Shown here: one piece after another, positions 24,814 through 32,754 of the stretch
Numbering within the stretch: position 1 is the first letter of the stretch
How the letters are laid out: every line of letters begins with the position of its first letter
Position numbers and translations under genes: made by a program
Notes under the pieces: model-generated
Seen by the model: the letters and a program-made list of their open reading frames with translations, nothing else
Databases searched by the model: none
Told to the model about the DNA's origin: nothing
Assembly: GCA_965656935.1 (NCBI GenBank)
Contig: CBFHMG010000006.1
Coordinates: forward strand, 62,001 to 126,000
Length of the DNA: 64,000 nt
Reading direction: 5' to 3'
From: M30B80 sp965656935
Lineage (GTDB): Bacteria > Pseudomonadota > Alphaproteobacteria > Rhodobacterales > Rhodobacteraceae

Positions 24814-25533
24814 TCAGTATTGCTGACGATAGAAAATATGCGTGCCGATCCGCGCCGTGCGGGGATAGGCGCTGGCCCAATGCGGATTGACGGCCGTGGT
24901 GTGGTAATGGCTGGCATCGCTTGTCAAAGGACGCTCGCCCCCATCCAGCATAATCGCAGAGATCCGCATCAAACGGTCCCACATCGCACGCTCGGTCACA
25001 CGCTCGGGGATACCATCACAGGTATAGGAGAATTGGCAGGCATGGCGGCGGCCCGTGCCCTGATTGACCACTTCGCAGACCGTATCGGGGTAATTATCCA
25101 TATCGACGCGGTTCAGGATCACTTCGGCCACGGCATATTGGCCCTGAATGCTTTCGCCGCGGGCTTCGAAATACAGCGCTTCGGTCAGGCAATTCAGCTC
25201 GGACGAGCGGCGCGGGCGTGGCATCGCCATCAATTGATCGACATTGTAGATTTGCGCACGGGAATTTCTGACGCCGAAATCGCTGGTGGTCATGGCCGAG
25301 CCGAGACGGCGAATACGTGTGGAACTGACCGAACGCAGGGCGGTGTGTTCGCTTCCCATCAGGCTCGTCAAACGCAATTCAATCGTGCCTACGGGTGCGG
25401 TTTGAACAGCAGTCAAGGCCGAGAGAATGGCTGTTGGATCGGTGCTTGTGCTTACTGTGACGTCAGCGCGTGCGGCGCCCGCCATGAAAGCCAAGCCCGC
25501 CGCCAAAGCGGTGACTACCTGTTTTACTGCCAT
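24814..25533 (-). CDS. SleB-like cell wall hydrolase, secreted
   Basis: A 239-residue protein with an N-terminal signal peptide (about 1-23, AARA-D) and a C-terminal Hydrolase_2 (SleB-type) domain: CLTEALYFEARGES with the putative catalytic Glu, QYAVAEVILNRVD, QFSYTCDG and a final HYHTTAVNPHWA...RIGTHIFY. Such domains cleave peptidoglycan. Between them is a 70-residue linker. A 6-bp hairpin TTGGGG/CCCCAA lies just upstream of the start (25545-25561). It is transcribed after the PPDK-like gene, 194 bases away, so it probably has its own promoter. Confidence 0.88.
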   Translation of the reverse strand: MAVKQVVTALAAGLAFMAGAARADVTVSTSTDPTAILSALTAVQTAPVGTIELRLTSLMGSEHTALRSVSSTRIRRLGSAMTTSDFGVRNSRAQIYNVDQLMAMPRPRRSSELNCLTEALYFEARGESIQGQYAVAEVILNRVDMDNYPDTVCEVVNQGTGRRHACQFSYTCDGIPERVTERAMWDRLMRISAIMLDGGERPLTSDASHYHTTAVNPHWASAYPRTARIGTHIFYRQQY

Positions 25534-25727
25534 TCAATCCATCCTTGGGGTTATTCCCCAATGTTTAACTGCGCGGTTTTCCGCAAGGCACTCGTTAACC
25601 TGAAAGCGGGGCATCGCCAAACCGCCCCTTAATCTTGTGCACCATTGACCAAGCCCCCCAAGGGGTTGACCGCGCAGAAGGTCCGAATCACTTCAAATTG
25701 AGAAAATACATCAACGAATAGCGCCAA

Positions 25728-28241
25728 CTATTTGTCAGATATAGATAATTGCCCTGCCGCCAGTTTCGCCACCGGAACGCGGAAAGGCGAACAGGAGACA
25801 TAGTCAAAGCCAGCCGCACGGCAAAAGGCGATCGAGTCGGGGTCACCGCCATGCTCGCCACAGATCGAAAGGGTGATGTCCGGTTTGGTCTGGCGACCAC
25901 GTTTTGCCCCCAGAAGCAGCAATTCGCCCACGCCGTCTGTATCCAGACGCGTGAACGGATCTTCCACGAAAACCCCCTGTTGGACATAGGCCGACATGAA
26001 CCGCCCCGCATCATCGCGCGACAGGCCATAGGTCATCTGGGTCAGGTCATTTGTGCCGAAAGACAGGAAGGCCGAATTCTCGGCAATCTCACCGGCGCGC
26101 AAGGCCGCGCGCGGCGTCTCGACCATCACGCCAAGACGGTAGGTAAAGTTCTTGCCAGTTTCCGCCTTCACCGCCGAGGCCACCTGATCGACGCGGGTCT
26201 TGACCAGATCTACCTCACGCGCGGCCGAGACCAGCGGGATCATGATCTCGGGCACCACAGGCTCGGCCCCTTGGCTGGCCTTGATCGCCGCTTCAAAAAT
26301 GGCGCGCGCTTGCATGTCGTAAATCTCGGGCACGGTGATGCCGAGGCGGACCCCACGCATCCCCAGCATGGGGTTATATTCCTGCAAACTCTCGATCCGC
26401 GAGGCCACTTTACTGACGGGAATATCAAGGGCTTCGGCCAAGGCGCGAATGCCGTCACGATCGGTTGGCAGGAATTCATGCAAGGGCGGGTCAAACAGGC
26501 GGATGCAGACAGGCTTGCCCTGCATCATCTTGAAAATATCCGTGAAATCAGCGCGTTGCATCGGCAAAAGCCGCTCAAGCGCGGCCGCGCGATCCTCAGG
26601 GCCTTCGGCAAAAATCATCTCGCGCATCAGGGTCAGGCGGGCTGGGTCAAAGAACATATGCTCGGTGCGGCACAGGCCGATCCCGTCCACGCCGAACTGC
26701 TCGGCTGTTTTGACATCCTCAACCGTATCGGCATTCACTCGGATATCAATATCACGCGCCGCATCGGCCCATTCCATCAAGCTGGCAAAGGCACCGCCAA
26801 GGGCAGGCTCGACCATTTTGACAGCCCCCACCAGCAATTCACCCGACGAGCCATCAACAGTCACCACATCCCCCTCATGGAAGACGCGCCGCCCTGCCAC
26901 GGTGAGGGTTTTCTTGCGGGGATCAAGCACCAACCTATTGGCACCCGTAACGCAAGGCAGGCCAAGGCCGCGCGCGATCACCGCGGCATGGCTGGTCATG
27001 CCGCCACGCTCGGTGATCACGGCTTGGGCTGCATGCATGGCACGCACATCTTCCGAGCTGGTTTCCCGCTTGACCAGAATACAAGGCTCGCCCTGCGCGG
27101 CCATCGCATTGGCCGTGGTCGAGGAAAACACCAGCTTGCCCGTCGCCGCCCCAGGGGCTGCCGCGATACCACGGGTGAGCACATCGCGCTCGGCTGTCGG
27201 GTCGATCTGGCGGTGCAGCATCTGGTTCAGCGAAAACGGGGCGATGCGCATCATCGCATCTTCGCGGCTGATCACCTCATCATTGGCCAAAGCCACTGCA
27301 ATCTCGACCGCGCCAAGCGCCGAGCGGGGCGTTCTGACCGCATCCAAAATATGCAATTCCCCGTTCATCAGGGTAAATTCGATCTGCATTTCCTCACGCA
27401 GGCGGCGGCGCACCAGTTTCCCCGCATCGCGCAATGCATCGACGATTTCGGGCGAGGTATCTTCCAATGAAGGGCCGCGCTCATCCTTGGTGATAAAGAG
27501 CGCGTCTTCCTCGCGCAGGGCGGCGCGGCCTTGGCCTTGCGTCAGATAGCGCCCCGTGACCTGCGGCGCGCCCGTCTCGCCCGAGACGAACTGGATCACG
27601 CCCGAGCCTGAAACCCCCTCGCCAATTCCCAGTGCCATGCGCTGCACCACCAGCCCCAGCCCTGCATCCGCAGGCGCGCCTTGCGCCTGACGCAGCAGGC
27701 GTGCGGTGGTGCCATCCCATGCCCGCGCCATGGAGCGCAGCACTTCGGCCAATTGGACGGCGGGGTCCTGAGGGAAAGGTTCCTCGGTTTCATCTTCGAA
27801 ATATTGCTTGGCCAAACGCGGCGTGATGGTGCCGTCAAACATATCGGCATCAAGGCGCAGCACATCAACGGCATAGGATTTGATGAAATTGACATAGAGC
27901 TGATCCGCGGCGGCGGCAGAGTGGCTTTTTGCCAAACCGGCCGCGACCTCGTCATTCATCCCGATATTGAGAACGGTGCCCGGCCCGCCCCAATCGGGCA
28001 TCTCACTGGAGGAGCGCACTGAAAGCAGCTTACCTTCGCCAAAAACCCCCGTCAGCGATGTCATATCGGGCAGCTTGCCCGCAGCAATCGCGCGCACCGT
28101 GTCAAAGGACAGCCCAACCGTCAGCGGCACCGGAAGATCCAGACGGATCAGGCGCTGCAGGCATTTCGCACGGTTGCCATGCCGCGATTTGCGGATGTCA
28201 GCCGATGGTGTGATCTCGGTAAAGTCGGGCGTTGTGAGCAC
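25728..28241 (-). CDS. ppdK: PPDK-family (PEP-utilising) enzyme with altered nucleotide-binding domain
   Basis: 837 residues, shorter than the about 875-890 of classical pyruvate phosphate dikinase. The swivelling domain has the phospho-acceptor His418 in GGMTSHAAVIARG, and the PEP/pyruvate barrel is intact to the end, including Cys794 in SICGEHGG. The N-terminal ATP-grasp part diverges: the usual GGKGANL loop is HGNRAKC (21-27), SVRSGA is SVRSSS and the LQTR segment reads LDAVR. It may be a genuine PPDK variant in this lineage, interconverting PEP and pyruvate, or a paralogue with a changed nucleotide step. glyS lies 77 bases upstream. Confidence 0.8.
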   Translation of the reverse strand: MLTTPDFTEITPSADIRKSRHGNRAKCLQRLIRLDLPVPLTVGLSFDTVRAIAAGKLPDMTSLTGVFGEGKLLSVRSSSEMPDWGGPGTVLNIGMNDEVAAGLAKSHSAAAADQLYVNFIKSYAVDVLRLDADMFDGTITPRLAKQYFEDETEEPFPQDPAVQLAEVLRSMARAWDGTTARLLRQAQGAPADAGLGLVVQRMALGIGEGVSGSGVIQFVSGETGAPQVTGRYLTQGQGRAALREEDALFITKDERGPSLEDTSPEIVDALRDAGKLVRRRLREEMQIEFTLMNGELHILDAVRTPRSALGAVEIAVALANDEVISREDAMMRIAPFSLNQMLHRQIDPTAERDVLTRGIAAAPGAATGKLVFSSTTANAMAAQGEPCILVKRETSSEDVRAMHAAQAVITERGGMTSHAAVIARGLGLPCVTGANRLVLDPRKKTLTVAGRRVFHEGDVVTVDGSSGELLVGAVKMVEPALGGAFASLMEWADAARDIDIRVNADTVEDVKTAEQFGVDGIGLCRTEHMFFDPARLTLMREMIFAEGPEDRAAALERLLPMQRADFTDIFKMMQGKPVCIRLFDPPLHEFLPTDRDGIRALAEALDIPVSKVASRIESLQEYNPMLGMRGVRLGITVPEIYDMQARAIFEAAIKASQGAEPVVPEIMIPLVSAAREVDLVKTRVDQVASAVKAETGKNFTYRLGVMVETPRAALRAGEIAENSAFLSFGTNDLTQMTYGLSRDDAGRFMSAYVQQGVFVEDPFTRLDTDGVGELLLLGAKRGRQTKPDITLSICGEHGGDPDSIAFCRAAGFDYVSCSPFRVPVAKLAAGQLSISDK

Positions 28242-28275
28242 GGGTTTACGCCTATTTGTAAGTCCAGCGTGACAC

Positions 28276-28299
28276 TACAGGGCCGTCACCTGCCCTGTA
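28276..28299. terminator. hairpin in the glyS-ppdK spacer
   Basis: Eight pairs, TACAGGGC with GCCCTGTA, around an 8-base loop, 20 bases after the glyS stop on the minus strand. No T-tract follows, so it may separate transcripts or act as a leader structure of the PPDK-like gene. Confidence 0.45.
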
Positions 28300-28318
28300 A
28301 AGCGCTGCGTTGCGGCAT

Positions 28319-30397
28319 TTAACCTTCTAGCTTGTCCAGATCAGCCACACGGCCACAGATCTCGACGATCTCATGCAACAAATTCAAACGGTTGCGCCGC
28401 ACAATGTCATTGTCGGAATTCACCTGAACCGCTTCGAAAAAGGCATCAATCGGTGCGCGAAGACCTGCCAATTGCGCCATGGCGCCTGCGAAATCCTCGG
28501 AGGCCAAAGCGGGGTTCACTTTGTCGCGCGCTTTGGCCAGCGCTGTAAACAGAGCGCCTTCCTCATCAGTTTCCGCGAATTTCTCATCCGCGCCATAGCG
28601 GTATTCCACGCCATCCTTGGCCTCGGCTTGGGTCAGGATGTTATTGGCCCGCTTATAGCCTTGGGTCAGATTGCCGCCATCCTCGGTTGCAAGGAAGGCC
28701 GCCAGAGCCTTGGCCCGCATCACCACAAGCGCCAGATCATCGCTGCCCTCCATCGCAAGGCAGGCATCAATCACATCATGGCGAATGCCTTCATCGCGCA
28801 GGAATACCTTAAGGCGGTCATGGAAGAAGGAGAGGAGATCGGCGACCAGATCAGCCGCATCCGATTTACCATGCTTTGCAAAGCCACTTGTAAGGACCTC
28901 TTCAAGGCTCATGCGGCGGCTTTCGACCAAAAGAATACGGATCACCCCCAAAGCCGCACGACGCAGCGCGTAAGGGTCTTTGCTGCCTGTTGGTTTTTCA
29001 TCAATCGCCCAGAACCCTGTCAGCGTGTCCAGCTTATCGGCCAAGGCAACCGCCATCGACAAAGGCGCTGTTGGCACATCATCGGAAGGACCAAGCGGCT
29101 GGTAATGCTCCTCGGCCACGGCTGCGACCTCGGGGGAGAAGCCCGCCTCAGCAGCGTAATAGCGCCCCATAAGCCCTTGAAGTTCGGGGAATTCATAGAC
29201 CATTTCCGAGGAAAGATCAGCCTTGGCGATCTTTGCGGCCTGCGCGGCCTCCTGCGCATCAGCGCCCAGAAGAGGCGCGATTTCCTCAGCCAAGGCCGCG
29301 ATCCGCTCAATACGGGCGGCCTGAGAGCCCAATTGCGCTTGGAAGGTCACGTTTTCCAGCGATTTGGTCCAGACCGAGAGGTCGGATTTCGCCACGCGGA
29401 GGTCATTTTCCCAGAAGAATTTCGCATCCGACAGACGTGCCGACAAAACCTTTTGATTGCCCGCGAGAATGGTCGCGCCCTGATCTGCGGTTTCGCGATT
29501 GGCCACGGTTACAAACCGCTCGATACGGCCTGTTTTCGGGTTGCGCACGGAAAAGAATTTCTGGTGCTCTTTCATCGAGGTCTGCAAAACCTCAGGCGGC
29601 AGGCCAAGGAAATCCTCGCCAATCTCGCCCATCAAGACAACGGGCCATTCCACCAGTCCTGCAACCTCGGCCAAAAGCCCGCGATCAGGCACCAATTCAA
29701 GCCCTGCAGCAAAAGCCATCTGCTCGGCCTCATGCCAAATCTGCTCGGCGCGTTCGCTGGCAGACAGGATCACCTTGGCGCGTTTGAGCTTGGTCTCATA
29801 ATCCTCAAAGCCCGTGACCGCGAAACGACCCGCTGCCATGAAACGGTGGCCCTCGGTGGTATCGGTGCTGGTGATGCCATCCACATCAAAAGGCACGATT
29901 TCAGCGCCAGCCTCATCGCTTAGAATACACAGGATCGAATGCAGCGGGCGCACCCAACGCAAAGCCCCTGCGCCCCAGCGCATGGATTTGGGCCAAGGGA
30001 AATTGCGGATCACGGCGGGCACCAGCTCGGCAATGATCTCGGCTGCGGGGCGGCCCGCTTTGGTCACCTTGGCGAAATAGACCTGCCCTTTTTTCTCATC
30101 GCGCAGTTCAAGCTGGTCCTTGGTCAGTCCAGTGGATCGCAAGAACCCCTCCAAGGCTTTTTCAGGCGCATCCGCGCGCGGGCCTTTGCGTTCCTCGGTC
30201 AATGTGGGGCTCTCGATGCTGAGCCCCTCAATGGTCAGGGTCAGGCGGCGCGGCGTGGAAAACGCACCCGCGCTGGCATAGGTCAGCCCCGCCTCAACCA
30301 GACCATCGGTGACCAGTTTCTTCAGGTCATCAGCGGCTTTGCCCTGCATACGGGCAGGGATTTCCTCGGAGAAAAGTTCGAGCAGAAGATCGGGCAT
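28319..30397 (-). CDS. glyS: glycyl-tRNA synthetase beta subunit
   Basis: The 692-residue beta chain of the alpha2beta2 bacterial glycyl-tRNA synthetase, which recognises tRNA-Gly and is needed with GlyQ for charging. Family features include PDLLLELFSEEIPARMQ at the start, FPKSMRW-like FPWPKSMRWG, HQKFFSV, FVTVANRE, ARLSDAKFFWENDL, and a C-terminal anticodon-binding part. Length is normal. It lies 24 bases downstream of the FkbM-type methyltransferase gene, which with the DUF6446 gene separates it from glyQ. Confidence 0.97.
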   Translation of the reverse strand: MPDLLLELFSEEIPARMQGKAADDLKKLVTDGLVEAGLTYASAGAFSTPRRLTLTIEGLSIESPTLTEERKGPRADAPEKALEGFLRSTGLTKDQLELRDEKKGQVYFAKVTKAGRPAAEIIAELVPAVIRNFPWPKSMRWGAGALRWVRPLHSILCILSDEAGAEIVPFDVDGITSTDTTEGHRFMAAGRFAVTGFEDYETKLKRAKVILSASERAEQIWHEAEQMAFAAGLELVPDRGLLAEVAGLVEWPVVLMGEIGEDFLGLPPEVLQTSMKEHQKFFSVRNPKTGRIERFVTVANRETADQGATILAGNQKVLSARLSDAKFFWENDLRVAKSDLSVWTKSLENVTFQAQLGSQAARIERIAALAEEIAPLLGADAQEAAQAAKIAKADLSSEMVYEFPELQGLMGRYYAAEAGFSPEVAAVAEEHYQPLGPSDDVPTAPLSMAVALADKLDTLTGFWAIDEKPTGSKDPYALRRAALGVIRILLVESRRMSLEEVLTSGFAKHGKSDAADLVADLLSFFHDRLKVFLRDEGIRHDVIDACLAMEGSDDLALVVMRAKALAAFLATEDGGNLTQGYKRANNILTQAEAKDGVEYRYGADEKFAETDEEGALFTALAKARDKVNPALASEDFAGAMAQLAGLRAPIDAFFEAVQVNSDNDIVRRNRLNLLHEIVEICGRVADLDKLEG

Positions 30398-30421
30398 GAA
30401 TATCGTCCTGTAGCGGCGGTC

Positions 30422-31114
30422 TCAGATCCAGTCGAGATTGACGCGGGTGATCGGGTAGGCCTCTTCCATCCGCTCGCGCAGGGCGCGGAAACGGGGGCGA
30501 AGGTCTTTGAATTTATTCTCATGTGTTTCCGCCACGGTGAGGCGGATTTTCTCGAAAAGCTGTTGCTCTTCCATGGCTTCGAGAAGGTCCAGCTCGGCCC
30601 CTTCGATATCCATCTTAACAAAGGCGATCTCGCCATGCTCAGCCAGCAGGGTGTGCAGAAAGGCAGGGAAATCCATCAAGCGCACGTCAATGGCGTGGCC
30701 CTTATCCTCGTCAATCATACGACCGCCATCCAACACGGTGGATTTGACAGACGCTCCCTTGGGGTTTTCGTCGAAATTCACTGCGCGCATCAATTGGATA
30801 GTGCCTTCGCTTGTACCGAGGGCTGCGGCATGGATGGTGACATTGGGCGTCTCGGCGAAACGTTTTTGCAGGGTCTCGATGCAATAGGGATCAGGGTCAA
30901 AGGCATGCACATGCGCGCCCGAGGCGGCAAGCTGCGCGGTTACATCGCCCACATTCGCCCCGCAATCGCAGACCACATCACCAGGTTTGAGCATGGAAAC
31001 GATGCCGGACAGCAGGCCATCGGCATGGGATTTACGCAGATTGCGCCGCGTGCGGCGGCGGAACTTGTCGAAATCAGCCTGCAATTGTTCAAGATCGGAC
31101 GCGGGTTCGGACAT
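30422..31114 (-). CDS. FkbM-family methyltransferase
   Basis: A 230-residue SAM-dependent methyltransferase: motif I DCGANVG at 50-56, AFDPDPY (motif II) and VKMDIEGAELDLLEAM, the FkbM hallmark. The substrate is unknown; FkbM proteins usually O-methylate sugars or other hydroxyls. The ATG at 31114 has an excellent AGGAGGAGG upstream and overlaps the stop of the DUF6446 gene (TAATG); the open frame upstream adds 29 residues of no known kind. Its position between glyQ and glyS in a tight operon suggests co-expression, but there is no evident link to tRNA charging. Confidence 0.9.
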   Translation of the reverse strand: MSEPASDLEQLQADFDKFRRRTRRNLRKSHADGLLSGIVSMLKPGDVVCDCGANVGDVTAQLAASGAHVHAFDPDPYCIETLQKRFAETPNVTIHAAALGTSEGTIQLMRAVNFDENPKGASVKSTVLDGGRMIDEDKGHAIDVRLMDFPAFLHTLLAEHGEIAFVKMDIEGAELDLLEAMEEQQLFEKIRLTVAETHENKFKDLRPRFRALRERMEEAYPITRVNLDWI

Positions 31115-31644
31115 TATCCTTCCTCCTCCTGCGCGGGGCATCCTTCTGGCAACGGATCGCCTGCAAAGGCCGCCTCGCCGCAAGGGTTGATCTGCTGCCA
31201 TGCATAGCCGCGCCCCTCGCCGTCAATCACCACAACACGGTCGATGCCATATTGGATGTTTTCCTCGCCCATAAAGGCCAAAGCCGTGCCTGCCTCCAGC
31301 GCTTCACCGATAGCCTCGGCATCAAAGCAGGAGAACCAGCCCGGTGCGATCAAAGGGGTTGGCGCGGGGTGGCTCTGGAAGGTTTCGGTCAGGGTGGGCA
31401 GACTGATCGGCGTTGTGAAACACGCGCGGTAGCGGATCGGCGAGGAGAAAGAATCGAGCCCATCAAAGCCTTCGATCAACAAAGGCTCGGCCAGCCCCTC
31501 ATAGGTTGTCAGCTTGATGATGGCGGCGTCACTTGCCGCATCCACAGGCGCGTAATAGGCGCGGGTCTGTGTATACCACATGCCCGCCCCCGCAAGGGCG
31601 GCTGATAGAACAAGCGCTGCGACCACGAATTGACCCTTTCTCAT
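31114..31644 (-). CDS. DUF6446-type membrane-anchored protein
   Basis: A 176-residue protein with a short cytoplasmic start and one membrane segment (about 6-23), then a periplasmic domain with conserved IRYRACF, APGWFSCFDAEAIG, and a C-terminal GYAWQQINPCGEAAF with paired cysteines. I recognise it as the Rhodobacterales family labelled DUF6446; its function is unknown. It overlaps glyQ by four bases (ATGA) and the FkbM gene by one (TAATG), so all three are probably translated in series. The ATG at 31644 was chosen because the frame upstream only repeats glyQ in another frame. Confidence 0.85.
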   Translation of the reverse strand: MRKGQFVVAALVLSAALAGAGMWYTQTRAYYAPVDAASDAAIIKLTTYEGLAEPLLIEGFDGLDSFSSPIRYRACFTTPISLPTLTETFQSHPAPTPLIAPGWFSCFDAEAIGEALEAGTALAFMGEENIQYGIDRVVVIDGEGRGYAWQQINPCGEAAFAGDPLPEGCPAQEEEG

Positions 31645-32579
31645 GCGGCATCCGTTGCGGACCAGCCGCCCGCCTCTGTCTGCACAAAGGCATCTGCGCA
31701 AAGCTTGGCCAAGGCGCGCACGCGTCCGATATAGCCCTGCCGCTCGGTGACCGAGATCACCCCGCGCGCATCCAGCAAGTTGAACAGGTGGCTGGCCTTG
31801 ATGCATTGGTCATAGGCAGGGTGCGCCATCACAATGCGCTTGCCTGTCTTGGGGTCGTCATGGGCTTCTTGCAGGATGCGGGCGCATTCGGCCTCGGCCT
31901 CCTCGAACTGCTTGAACAGAACATCGGTATTGGCCACGTCGAAATTCCACCGCGAATATTCCTGCTCGGTCTGGCGGAAGACATCACCATAGCTCAGCGC
32001 GATCGGTGCATCTGGCGCGTTGAAAGGCATCTCCATCACGTGATCGACACCCAGAACATACATCGCCAGCCGCTCAAGCCCATAGGTCAACTCGCCCGAG
32101 ACGGGGCGGCAATCATGGCCGCCGACCTGTTGGAAATAGGTGAACTGGCTCACCTCCATCCCGTCACACCAGACCTCCCAGCCAAGCCCCCATGCGCCAA
32201 GGGTCGGGCTTTCCCAATCATCCTCGACAAAGCGGATATCATGCAGCTCCATATCAATGCCGATCGCCTCGAGGCTGCCCAGATAGAGCGCCTGCAGATC
32301 GGGCGGGCTGGGTTTGATCAACACCTGATACTGGTAGTAATGCTGCAAACGGTTCGGGTTTTCGCCATAGCGGCCATCTGTCGGGCGGCGCGAGGGCTGC
32401 ACATAGGCCGCAGCCCATGGCTTGGAGCCGAGTGAGCGCAGCGTCGTGGCAGGGTGGAAGGTGCCTGCCCCCACTTCCATGTCATAAGGTTGCATGATCG
32501 CGCAGCCCTTATCGGCCCAGTAATTCTGGAGCCGCAGGATAATCTCCTGAAAGCATTTGGGTGCCGTGGTATCAGCCAT
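31641..32579 (-). CDS. glyQ: glycyl-tRNA synthetase alpha subunit
   Basis: The catalytic alpha chain (312 residues) that activates glycine with ATP. Family signatures: FQEIILRLQNYWADKGCAIMQPYDMEVGAGTFHP, RPTDGRYGENPNRL, EDDWESPTLGAWGLGWEVW and ELTYGLERLAMY. The ATG at 32579 gives the standard N-terminus; the in-frame start at 32603 adds eight residues. First gene of glyQ-DUF6446-FkbM-glyS. The 175-base spacer upstream separates it from the divergent pseudoprotease gene and holds both promoters. Confidence 0.97.
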   Translation of the reverse strand: MADTTAPKCFQEIILRLQNYWADKGCAIMQPYDMEVGAGTFHPATTLRSLGSKPWAAAYVQPSRRPTDGRYGENPNRLQHYYQYQVLIKPSPPDLQALYLGSLEAIGIDMELHDIRFVEDDWESPTLGAWGLGWEVWCDGMEVSQFTYFQQVGGHDCRPVSGELTYGLERLAMYVLGVDHVMEMPFNAPDAPIALSYGDVFRQTEQEYSRWNFDVANTDVLFKQFEEAEAECARILQEAHDDPKTGKRIVMAHPAYDQCIKASHLFNLLDARGVISVTERQGYIGRVRALAKLCADAFVQTEAGGWSATDAA

Positions 32580-32714
32580 GATTGTAAATCCCGCTCTGCG
32601 CAAACCTGTGCCGCCTCAATACGGCCACCCCCCGCAGGGGTCAATTGGCGCAGGGGGCAATTTTGTGATGCAAAACCTGAACGCTCTGTTAACTTACGTG
32701 CCTAACCACTGGGG

Positions 32715-32730
32715 GCTTGCTGGGGCAAGC
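32715..32730 (+). promoter_or_regulatory. leader hairpin before the pseudoprotease gene
   Basis: GCTTGC and GCAAGC pair around TGGG, ending 24 bases before the ATG at 32755. It is short and may be a leader structure or chance. Confidence 0.3.
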
Positions 32731-32754
32731 TGACGATACGGGAAAAATATAAAT

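Noticed and set aside
25749..27470. Long open frame on the plus strand opposite the PPDK-like gene (573 codons)
   Set aside because: It is fully antisense to a gene with clear family motifs. Long antisense frames are common in GC-rich genomes, and the translation shows no recognisable domain.
28373..29923. 516-codon frame opposite glyS
   Set aside because: Antisense shadow of a well-conserved synthetase gene; no motif.
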